A stretch of DNA of 6,834 nt from Candidatus Yonathbacteria bacterium CG17_big_fil_post_rev_8_21_14_2_50_43_9 (GCA_002771015.1 PCUO01000012.1:1-6834); one strand, 5' to 3'. Positions 1-5,330 are shown, numbered from the stretch's first letter. A program made the numbers and translations. Notes: generated by a model not told the origin, from the letters alone.

Positions 1-104
1 TCTCTGCGTTCGCTCGGAAATGCAAACTCCGTGTTTGTACTTCTCTCACTCACTTGAGAATAGTATCAGATACGTACATAGTAAGGTTTTCGTTTTAAAC
101 AAAA
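1..104. other. intergenic stretch downstream of the rnpB terminator
   Basis: No open reading frame or RNA gene can be supported here. Read on the minus strand, this is the DNA after the rnpB terminator, so it would be the leader or promoter zone of a next gene outside the window. A short palindrome (GTATCAGATAC, 63-73) is visible, but nothing ties it to a function. Confidence 0.4.
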
Positions 105-134
105 GAAAAAACGCGGAATTAACCGCGTTTTTTC
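105..134 (-). terminator. rho-independent terminator of rnpB
   Basis: The arms 105-116 and 123-134 form a perfect 12-bp stem, whose GC part is CGCGG/CCGCG, around a 6-nt loop. On the minus strand the stem runs into a six-T tract. A-tracts on one side and T-tracts on the other make it potentially bidirectional. It lies downstream of the RNase P RNA 3' end and of hairpin element D, so the primary rnpB transcript probably carries D as a 3' trailer of about 150 nt. Confidence 0.85.
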
Positions 135-135
135 T

Positions 136-290
136 AACCCGACCCCCATTAATACCTTCTCATAATTTCCTTAAATATTAGGCGAGCCAATGAGAAAAAT
201 TTGAAAAGTATAGATATACTTTGAAGAATCTTCTCGAAGGCACAGCCATGATTTTTAAGAAAATGAGAAAGGATTAATGGGGGTCGGGTT
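136..290 (-). repeat. hairpin element D (nested inverted repeat) in the rnpB trailer
   Basis: A perfect 18-bp inverted repeat (136-153 with 273-290; arm core ACCCGACCCCCATTAAT) bounds a 155-bp segment. Inside it a second stem follows (CCTTCTCAT 155-163 with ATGAGAAAGG 263-272, one bulge). Next come a GGCGAGCC / GGCACAGCC internal-loop module and an AT-rich inner stem closed near TATAGATATA. The whole segment can fold into one long rod. No ORF is present. It sits between the 3' end of rnpB and its terminator. The layout, including the AGGCGA module and the apex, resembles element E at 5722-5879, so the two look like members of one dispersed family. Whether it is mobile cannot be told from one window. 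Confidence 0.75.
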
Positions 291-393
291 TTTACTCATA
301 TCGATAAGCCGAATTCTGTTCAAGCACCATTACTGGCGCTTGATGATGATCATTTATCTGGGAGTACGATTACTCGCACACTCGAGCGGCACC

Positions 394-684
394 CCCCCCA
401 CCACAATACGCACTATTCACCCATACTTTTCTCTATACGTTTTTTAAGTTCTTCATAACCCTTTTTGAACTTTTTCAGTCGCATCTCCCGCGTACATGCA
501 TCGCTCTTGTTTGCATAGGCTTCATAATACACAAGAGTAAACGGGGCTCTATATTTAGTGGAGACATTCTTACCACTGTTGTGTTCGAGAAATCGCCTAC
601 GCAAATCAGAAGTCTGACCTATGTACAGCCCATTATCAACTGAACTCTTTATAACGTACAAATAATGCATATTGTGGTGGGGGG
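394..684 (-). mobile_element. insert C in rnpB: hairpin-armed intervening sequence carrying a GIY-YIG gene
   Basis: The arms 394-416 and 662-684 are 23-nt inverted repeats (core CCCCCCACCACAATA) with only two differences, and in minus-strand RNA both become G·U pairs, giving an uninterrupted 23-bp helix. The 291-bp segment interrupts rnpB between the P15-like strand (GCAAGGCC) and P18, where E. coli P RNA has P16/P17. It contains the GIY-YIG ORF and almost nothing else: fewer than 40 nt are non-coding, which leaves no room for a group I or group II intron core. The arm core CCCCCCACCA is shared with inserts A and B. 'Mobile' is inferred from the encoded nuclease-like protein and from the interruption of a conserved RNA gene; no target-site duplication could be defined. 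Confidence 0.7.
413..670 (-). CDS. GIY-YIG nuclease-like protein inside rnpB (85 aa)
   Basis: This small single-domain GIY-YIG protein is of the YhbQ/UPF0213-like type. From the ATG at 670, HYLYVIKS (2-9) and LYIGQT (15-20) supply the two tyrosine/glycine motifs, RRR at 24-26 holds the expected catalytic arginine, and E62 in the REMRLKKF segment is the expected metal ligand; a basic tail follows. The domain is complete and the motifs intact. I prefer this ATG to the GTG at 697, because the latter would add nine residues encoded by the insert arm and P RNA sequence, while family members usually begin MxYxYV. No Shine-Dalgarno sequence is present. The start codon lies in one arm of the terminal helix and the stop (TAG, 413-415) in the other, so folding of the RNA should hide the start. 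Family members are common in CPR genomes and most are not known homing enzymes, so a homing role is inference. Confidence 0.88.
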   Translation of the reverse strand: MHYLYVIKSSVDNGLYIGQTSDLRRRFLEHNSGKNVSTKYRAPFTLVYYEAYANKSDACTREMRLKKFKKGYEELKKRIEKSMGE

Positions 685-831
685 TACGGCCTTGCACCCA
701 GGTAAGGATTTAGCCGTTTCACTTTCGCCTTTCGACGAACATATTCCCGAAGGAACCCTAGCCTTTCGGCATCGGCGTCACTGCTCGCACCTCTGAAATT
801 ACTTTCGACGGGCGTTACCCGCTACCTTACT

Positions 832-930
832 CCCCCCACCAATCCTATTCCCAAATATACCGCGAGGCTTATTTCACTCTCAAGAAAAGATATATATCCT
901 CTATCATTTAGAAACAAAATTGGTGGGGGG
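832..930 (-). repeat. insert A in rnpB (99 bp, same family as insert B)
   Basis: The arms CCCCCCACCAAT (832-843) and ATTGGTGGGGGG (919-930) are perfect complements, and ACT/AGT just outside extend the stem past one extra base. Inside, AAATGATA and TATATTT, then GAGG and CCTC, continue the fold, so the RNA would form a long interrupted rod. There is no ORF. It lies directly 3' of CR-I in the RNA, before P8, where E. coli has P5 and the 5' strand of P6. It aligns with insert B along its whole length in the same orientation, roughly three-quarters identical by eye, with identical arms. Confidence 0.85.
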
Positions 931-948
931 GAGTGTTCGGACTTTCCT

Positions 949-1045
949 CCCCCCACCAATCTCATCTCCAAATATACTAAAAGGTATTATTTTATTTTTA
1001 AGCAAAATATCTCCTCTGTAATTTAGAAACAAAATTGGTGGGGGG
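949..1045 (-). repeat. insert B in rnpB (97 bp) forming an enlarged P3
   Basis: The arms CCCCCCACCAAT (949-960) and ATTGGTGGGGGG (1034-1045) form a perfect 12-bp helix exactly where P3 of bacterial RNase P RNA sits: between the 5' strand of P2 and CR-I. The inner sequence is AT-rich and non-coding and can continue the helix (TTTCTAAAT with ATTTGGAGA, then GAGG with CCTTTT). It shares with insert A the AAATATAC segment next to one arm and the segment TTTAGAAACAAAATTGG next to the other. Confidence 0.85.
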
Positions 1046-1069
1046 CGACCATCTGATATGGGTATAACA

Positions 1070-1098
1070 ATTATACCACCTTTTGCTCAAAATATCAA
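1070..1098 (-). promoter_or_regulatory. promoter of rnpB
   Basis: On the minus strand, TTGATA (1093-1098), a 17-bp spacer and TATAAT (1070-1075) make a near-consensus sigma-70-type promoter. TGG before the -10 hexamer adds an extended -10. The predicted start falls about 7 nt downstream, near 1062, just ahead of the P1 strand of rnpB. The string GTGGTATAATT recurs in the promoter at 5273-5302. Confidence 0.85.
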
Positions 1099-1287
1099 TA
1101 GAGAAAAATATTGTTTTACAAGGTTTTTCTCTACCTCAAAGCGAGCCGGTTTGCTTTTCAGTGTGTTTCTTCCTCCGAGCGAGGCAAGTCGTTTTCTGGT
1201 GCCTTGCGCAAGTGCGACGGCACGAGCAGAGCAAATTTTTAGCAAAAAATTATGCGTGCAACAAAAAAGGAGCTTGCCGAGCGACCT
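1099..1287. other. intergenic stretch between the micro-ORF and the rnpB promoter
   Basis: No credible gene is visible. Two overlapping plus-strand frames run through here, but their translations are serine/phenylalanine-rich with no recognisable domain. Next to the micro-ORF stop, a weak stem (GG..GCT / AGC..CC) followed by six T on the minus strand (1263-1286) could be a terminator. A GTGCC...GGCAC inverted repeat containing TTGCGCAA lies near 1199-1223. Confidence 0.35.
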
Positions 1288-1350
1288 CTACTTCTTTGCG
1301 CTCTTCTTTGGCTTCTTTTTTTCTTTATGCGCGTCTCTTCCTTTTGCCAT
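1288..1350 (-). CDS. lysine-rich micro-ORF (20 aa), hypothetical
   Basis: A short frame starts MAKGRD and continues as an almost purely lysine/proline/alanine tail (EKKKPKKSAKK) before TAG. By eye it resembles the tiny lysine-rich proteins beginning MAKG that are seen in various bacteria, but I cannot name a family with certainty. Against it are its length, the absence of a ribosome binding site and the fact that an A-rich strand yields lysine by chance. In its favour are the ordered start and a weak T-tract hairpin right after the stop. It lies alone between nrdJ and rnpB. Confidence 0.35.
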   Translation of the reverse strand: MAKGRDAHKEKKKPKKSAKK

Positions 1351-1392
1351 GGTTGATTTTAAATGAGCGAAGCGATTATTAAATTCAACACC

Positions 1393-1442
1393 CGGTTAAA
1401 TAATTTCGCTTTGCGAAATTTCTGCAAAGCAGGATTTAACTG
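1393..1442 (-). repeat. compact three-way-junction fold downstream of nrdJ
   Basis: An outer stem GTTAAAT (1395-1401) with ATTTAAC (1434-1440) encloses two abutting hairpins: AATTTCGC-TTT-GCGAAATT (1402-1420) and CTGC-AAA-GCAG (1422-1432). All three stems are perfect and leave only three unpaired bases at the junction. No T-tract follows on either strand, so it is not a classical terminator. It lies about 40 bp past the nrdJ stop and could protect the 3' end of that mRNA or act as a DNA cruciform; nothing here decides between these. Confidence 0.5.
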
Positions 1443-1477
1443 TGGTAAAATTTATACCCGCGACGCTCGTTAAATTA

Positions 1478-3775
1478 TTAAACTATCTCACACACTCCTG
1501 CCACACATGCCAATTCTTTTGCTCCTTGTGTCTGATCCTCGCGTTCATATGTCACAATTTTTGCAAAATCAATTTCAGGGAATTTCCCCATCATTGCTTC
1601 ATACTGTTCTTTTGAAATTTCCTCGTATGGAGCTAATCTGTAAACATGATTTGAACGCGGTAGAAACGAAAGTCCTCCTATCATATCCCAGTTATCGTAG
1701 AGCCAATTCGCAACGGTTATCCACTCATCATCCCCTACTGAAATAGTAACTGACGGATTATGTTCTGTAAAGTTTTCCTTTACCATCTTCCAATAATTAA
1801 GTTGATCAATCGCACTTTGATCGTTCTTAAAAATTGATTTTTCTGGCGCCTTTACAGGGAACTCAAGAACATATGTCACTGCATTTTCCATTGATTGCCC
1901 AACTTCTGGTTGATACGACACTCCCTGATCTTTCATCATTTTGAAAAGACTGTCCGTAGCAGCAATGCGAATTCGACGAATGTAGTACTGCGAATTGCGC
2001 GGATGCATTCCAGATGCGGAATCAACAAGCTGTGACACTGTGCCTGAAGGTTTGACTGCTGTAACTGCCGTTGAGGCGTTTATACCGAAACGTTTTGCAT
2101 ACTCTTTGTTCATTTTGACAGCTTCATCGCGAAGCTTCATCATTATCTCTGGTTCGCGAACCGCCTTGCAATCCCATTGTCCAGTAATAGATACACCGAG
2201 CAGACGCTCCTCTTCGCAGTTTTCCTTCCACTCTTTAGAGAGATACCCGAAATTAGTGAGAGATGACTGATATGTCCCTAAAAGAGCCGCGAGACGCGCT
2301 TTTTTCAAAAGTGTCTCACTAGTGTCCTCGTGTCGAGCAACAATTTCCGACAAATTACAAAACTGTTTTGATTTAAGGATAATCTCACCGCACGGATTTG
2401 TACCACATGTGTCAAAATCTTTTTCAAGAGTCTTCCAGCGACGCGCGGGAACTTGTTTTGAAATAGACCCGCGGTTAAAAATCCCGCGCTCCCCAGAGCC
2501 TCCTTTCATCAGCGCCACCCATTCATCTAAAAACTCTGTATTTGACGGCTTTTGCCAATATACAGCAGAGTTGTTCGCCATCATACGCTCTGGATCAGTA
2601 AGGTAAAATTGTCCATCCTTTGCATGGCGCATATCATGATCATCAAGATCAGAAAGCGATATAAGAGCGCTTCTGCGAACACCTCCGGAAACAACCACCT
2701 CGCCAATTTTACATATAATGTCGTGAAGGTTGATATTAGAGAGTCTGCGTCCTTGCTTCTTCAAAATTCGCTCGCGTGAAAATTCCATGAGCGCAATAAG
2801 AGGTTCTGGGCCAGAACTTTTGCCACCCATAGTAAGCAAGCGAGCACCTTCAGGGCGAAGCTTGGAATAATCAAATTTTATGTCTGCTCCACTAAACCAT
2901 GTGTTCATACCGAGGATATAGGCGTCTGCCCAACCCTCTTTGCTGTCCTTCACGATATGAGTTGGAAGCATCTTTCCAGTTTGCTTTTTAATTTGAGGAA
3001 ATGCTTGAGCATTTTGACTTTCAACAGTATATCCAACTCCAGTACCGCACATAAGTAGATACATAATCTCACCGAGATCCTGCGTGCACGATGGCGCAAC
3101 GAATGAGCAATTGTACCCACACACATTTGTTTTGCGCGCAGCGTCACCTGCTCCCCAAAGGAGTCGCATCGAAGGCATTACTTCTTGTTTCAAAATTGCT
3201 TCGCGCACTTCAGCATATTCACCAGCTTCTAGCTTATCGCCGAGATTTTCCTTCATAAAATCCATATAGCGGTCTACTGTCTCTATCCATGTCTCGCGAC
3301 GCCCTTTTTCAGGCATCCAGCGAGAGTATGTGCGATAATACACAAATTCTGACATCGGATTGCGAAAATATTTCTTTCCTTCAGCAACGGATTTTTTAAC
3401 CTCTTCTGGAATATCACCCTTCGCATCACGAGCTCGCGCGCGTCTTTCACGAAAAAGAATGTATCCTTTAGCAGTTTTTACAAATTCTTCCAAAATAAGC
3501 TCTTTTTCAACAATATCCTGGATTCCTTCCACTGTTGGCACGAATCCTTTGAATAATTTCCTTATGCGTATAAGCTCTGACTGCACCTTACGCGCTATAT
3601 ATTCGGCTTCTTTTCGTTCACCCTCTTTAGAGGACTGCATCGCCTTGTAAACTGCGCTTACGATATGTTCAATATCATAAGTAACAACCTCGCCACTACG
3701 CTTTTTAACACTCATTTCCAATCTATTTTTTACGTGTGGTGTGGACTTCGAAGCCTGTTTGGTACTTTTTTGCAT
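1478..3775 (-). CDS. nrdJ: adenosylcobalamin-dependent ribonucleotide reductase, class II, with ATP-cone (765 aa)
   Basis: It reduces ribonucleotides to deoxyribonucleotides with a cobalamin-generated thiyl radical. Residues about 20-115 form an ATP-cone (VKKRSGEVVTYD onward), the usual allosteric activity site. The catalytic barrel follows: NVCGYNCSF with redox C223, NPCGE with radical C462 and E464, C473 as partner of C223, and the phosphate-loop segment KPSGTVSQL (575-583). The C-terminal pair C757/C762 matches the re-reducing cysteines of Lactobacillus RTPR in spacing, as does C462 to C473. SGGVRRSA (363-370) is typical of the monomeric RTPR-like branch. No intein is present. The first ATG (3775) is taken; an alternative at codon 21 begins right at the ATP-cone, so the extra lysine/serine-rich 20 residues are uncertain. 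The leader is short and shows no cobalamin riboswitch. Confidence 0.95.
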   Translation of the reverse strand: MQKSTKQASKSTPHVKNRLEMSVKKRSGEVVTYDIEHIVSAVYKAMQSSKEGERKEAEYIARKVQSELIRIRKLFKGFVPTVEGIQDIVEKELILEEFVKTAKGYILFRERRARARDAKGDIPEEVKKSVAEGKKYFRNPMSEFVYYRTYSRWMPEKGRRETWIETVDRYMDFMKENLGDKLEAGEYAEVREAILKQEVMPSMRLLWGAGDAARKTNVCGYNCSFVAPSCTQDLGEIMYLLMCGTGVGYTVESQNAQAFPQIKKQTGKMLPTHIVKDSKEGWADAYILGMNTWFSGADIKFDYSKLRPEGARLLTMGGKSSGPEPLIALMEFSRERILKKQGRRLSNINLHDIICKIGEVVVSGGVRRSALISLSDLDDHDMRHAKDGQFYLTDPERMMANNSAVYWQKPSNTEFLDEWVALMKGGSGERGIFNRGSISKQVPARRWKTLEKDFDTCGTNPCGEIILKSKQFCNLSEIVARHEDTSETLLKKARLAALLGTYQSSLTNFGYLSKEWKENCEEERLLGVSITGQWDCKAVREPEIMMKLRDEAVKMNKEYAKRFGINASTAVTAVKPSGTVSQLVDSASGMHPRNSQYYIRRIRIAATDSLFKMMKDQGVSYQPEVGQSMENAVTYVLEFPVKAPEKSIFKNDQSAIDQLNYWKMVKENFTEHNPSVTISVGDDEWITVANWLYDNWDMIGGLSFLPRSNHVYRLAPYEEISKEQYEAMMGKFPEIDFAKIVTYEREDQTQGAKELACVAGVCEIV

Positions 3776-3826
3776 AAGATGCTTTTTAAAATTAATTAAT
3801 TACTATTCTCTACTTTATGTTTACTC

Positions 3827-3855
3827 ATTGTACCCCAAAATAAAAATTACAACAG
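3827..3855 (-). promoter_or_regulatory. candidate promoter of nrdJ
   Basis: On the minus strand a TACAAT -10 (3827-3832) lies about 50 bp before the nrdJ start. With a 17-bp spacer the -35 is only CTGTTG (3850-3855); TTGTAA (3847-3852) is a better hexamer but sits at 14 bp. The gap between the DUF192 gene and nrdJ holds no clear terminator, so read-through from upstream is also possible. Confidence 0.4.
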
Positions 3856-3930
3856 GTAGATAGCTACAAAGATGAGCAGTTAAAAACAAAATAAACCAAC
3901 TGTAAACCCGCGCCCCGTGAAACCACTAAT

Positions 3931-4398
3931 CTATTGGAGTATTTTGAATGTATTTCCAATTTTTAAATTATGATTTGAAAAAAAATTTGCTTGAACTTCT
4001 AATACAAACCGTGATTCGCTTTGCGATGTGTATATTTGTGGATATGATTCTGGATTCGCGCGCTCCCACACATCGACAACTTCATAATTTTCATCAAACC
4101 AAATAATGTCTATAGGGAAATGCATATCTTTCATCCAAAAACCATAAAAATCAGGTTTTGGAAACACAAAAAACACTCCCTCGTTTGAACCGAGACCATT
4201 ACGACCACTTAATCCTTTCTGCCGAAGCGCGGGTGTGTCTGCGATAGTGACTATTATTTCATCACCGCCAAGCAAAACCTTTGTTTGGTTGGTTTTATTA
4301 GTAGACACAGTAAGCATCACAGTGGCAACGACGGACACTGTGATGCTTAGATATAAACCGCTCAATAATAGCTTACCGATTGTCGACGATTGTGTCAT
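3931..4398 (-). CDS. DUF192 family protein with N-terminal membrane anchor (155 aa)
   Basis: Residues 8-30 form one hydrophobic segment without an obvious cleavage site, so this is probably an anchored extracytoplasmic protein. From about residue 38 the sequence is a full DUF192 domain: LRQKGLSGR (58-66), GVFFVFPKP (74-82), GFWMKDMHFPIDIIWFD (86-102), NPESYP (115-120), and FVLEV (131-135) followed by the closing LKIGNT. The biochemical role of DUF192 is not established. The gene starts 29 bp after the stop of the DUF5667 gene on the same strand, so the two are probably co-transcribed and may act together at the cell envelope. The ATG is preceded by an AT-rich leader; a GGAAGGG lies too far upstream to be a normal ribosome site. 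Confidence 0.9.
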   Translation of the reverse strand: MTQSSTIGKLLLSGLYLSITVSVVATVMLTVSTNKTNQTKVLLGGDEIIVTIADTPALRQKGLSGRNGLGSNEGVFFVFPKPDFYGFWMKDMHFPIDIIWFDENYEVVDVWERANPESYPQIYTSQSESRFVLEVQANFFSNHNLKIGNTFKILQ

Positions 4399-4427
4399 TC
4401 AAAATATTTATCTATCAAACCCTTCCA

Positions 4428-5237
4428 TCATTCTCTTACCTCTTTTAATTTAATAATGTCTTCAGGATCATCCATATCGTCTCCGTCGATATCCATTCCG
4501 TCCATATCTATTTCTGGCGTCTCCATATCGCGAATCGCATTTTCTCGAATGCGATTCTCATTTTGTTCTTTGCGCTTTATTTCAGAAAGTTCCTTCCCCA
4601 TTACTTCCTCAAAAAGCGCTTGCTCGTCGTCTAAATCAATATCTAAGTCGTCTAATTCTTCTGCAGTATCATTTTTCTCCTTAGTAATGGATTCAAGTGC
4701 TTGTGTTAATCCATTAAACTGAGGGTCTGTGGGTGAAAGAGTTGCGAGCTTTGCGCGAATCTCTGCTTCTGCATTAGAAGATTCGTCCTCGTGGTCCTTT
4801 AGCATCTCTCTAATGGCTTCGTGGGCATCATCAAGCTCATCATCTAGCTCGCGCGCGAGGTGTGCGACATCGGCTCCCTTATCTTTTTCACCTTTCACAA
4901 GAGTCGCAGCCTTTGCTACCCGCTCGTCAAAATTTGCTTTAGCCTTTTCAATGTGCTCAAGTTTTGCGTTTGGATTCTTGAGAACGTCACTCATTTCTGC
5001 AACACGCTCCTTTGCATATTCAAGATGTTTGCGCGCCTTTTTTTCACTATTTATAGTGAATGCCATGTTGAGAGCCTCAGTCCATCTGTCCAAAAAATAA
5101 AAGAAGTCTCCCGGCAAAAGACCCGACTTCACAACTGTCGTATCAATTGTAGAGACGGCAGTTGTCGCTGTCGTCTGCGCAAAAGTGGCAAACGGCACAG
5201 TCATAAACACAATTCCTGCAATAATAAATTTACTCAT
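4428..5237 (-). CDS. secreted DUF5667-type coiled-coil protein (269 aa)
   Basis: A signal peptide is evident: SKF, a hydrophobic core IIAGIVFMTVPFATFA, and a likely cut after residue 20 (TFA|QT). After a Thr-rich linker, SGLLPGDFFYFLDRWTEAL (38-56) followed by KARKHLEYAKERVAEM (67-82) is the hallmark of DUF5667, a domain found in exported proteins of many CPR bacteria. The rest is highly charged helix with coiled-coil character (90-235). It ends in an aspartate-rich stretch (243-260, IDMDGMDIDGDDMDDPED) that resembles low-complexity acidic, possibly cation-binding, tails; no EF-hand is present. The function is unknown; a structural or cell-surface role is inference. It is the first gene of the pair with the DUF192 gene and has its own promoter about 35 bp upstream. 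Confidence 0.88.
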   Translation of the reverse strand: MSKFIIAGIVFMTVPFATFAQTTATTAVSTIDTTVVKSGLLPGDFFYFLDRWTEALNMAFTINSEKKARKHLEYAKERVAEMSDVLKNPNAKLEHIEKAKANFDERVAKAATLVKGEKDKGADVAHLARELDDELDDAHEAIREMLKDHEDESSNAEAEIRAKLATLSPTDPQFNGLTQALESITKEKNDTAEELDDLDIDLDDEQALFEEVMGKELSEIKRKEQNENRIRENAIRDMETPEIDMDGMDIDGDDMDDPEDIIKLKEVRE

Positions 5238-5263
5238 AAATTTCTAAAATTAAACTGGTAAAA

Positions 5264-5302
5264 CGTGGTCTAATTATACCACGTGGCACAAGCCCTTCAC
5301 AA
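5264..5302 (-). promoter_or_regulatory. promoter of the DUF5667-DUF192 unit with an overlapping inverted repeat
   Basis: On the minus strand, TTGTGA (5297-5302), an 18-bp spacer and TATAAT (5273-5278) form a good promoter with an extended -10 (TGG before TATAAT). The inverted repeat CGTGGT-N8-ACCACG (5264-5283) straddles the -10 and is a plausible operator. The leader to the ATG at 5237 is about 30 nt and lacks a Shine-Dalgarno sequence. Confidence 0.75.
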
Positions 5303-5330
5303 TAGATGACTGTGTATAAGCTTAAATCTT

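Larger units (their letters stand above)
295..1062 (-). ncRNA. rnpB: RNase P RNA with three large inserts
   Basis: This is the catalytic RNA that matures the 5' ends of pre-tRNAs. Read on the minus strand, CR-I (AGGAAAGTCCGAAC, around 935-948) and CR-V (ACAGAATTCGGCTTA, around 304-318) pair to form P4 through CCGAA/TTCGG. P1 is CATATC 1055-1060 with GATATG 297-302. P2 is GATGGTC with GATCATC. P8 (CGGGTAACGCCCG), P9 with a GTAA loop, P12 (GCC-GAAA-GGC), P18 with a GTAA loop, P19 and a J5/15-like CTAAATCC are all present, so it is A-type-like. The gene spans about 768 nt; typical P RNAs are 350-400. Three inverted-repeat-bounded inserts (394-684, 832-930, 949-1045; 487 nt together) account for the excess and leave about 281 nt. 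The specificity domain looks compact. A canonical promoter precedes it and a terminator follows. The exact ends are estimated from P1 and the -10 box. Function is inferred from intact core elements; the mature RNA may be nicked at the inserts. Confidence 0.93.

Noticed and set aside
394..684. Group I or group II self-splicing intron carrying the GIY-YIG ORF
   Set aside because: Fewer than 40 nt are non-coding, so no catalytic intron core fits. The arms pair directly with each other, as in intervening sequences removed by RNase III.
671..697. GTG start for the GIY-YIG ORF at 697
   Set aside because: The extra nine residues would be encoded by the insert arm and by conserved P RNA sequence; the ATG at 670 fits the family's usual N-terminus.
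832..1045. CRISPR array, suggested by repeated arms with spacer-like segments
   Set aside because: The repeats are inverted pairs around homologous interiors, embedded in rnpB, not direct repeats with unique spacers, and no cas genes are present.
1058..1382. Two overlapping plus-strand open frames of about 100 codons upstream of rnpB
   Set aside because: They begin inside the rnpB 5' region and promoter, have no recognisable domain and a phenylalanine/serine-rich composition as expected from T-rich antisense DNA, and they overlap the likelier minus-strand micro-ORF.
1507..3650. Several plus-strand open frames of 61-96 codons
   Set aside because: All lie antisense to nrdJ, whose domain content is unambiguous; they are shadows of its codon pattern.
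3776..3930. Cobalamin riboswitch or NrdR box ahead of nrdJ
   Set aside because: The gap is only 155 bp, with a candidate -10 about 50 bp from the start; no B12-box or paired NrdR boxes can be seen.
4729..5261. Plus-strand frames of 123 and 133 codons antisense to the DUF5667 gene
   Set aside because: The serine-rich strings mirror the Glu/Asp/Ala codons of the real gene; no ribosome site, promoter or domain is present.
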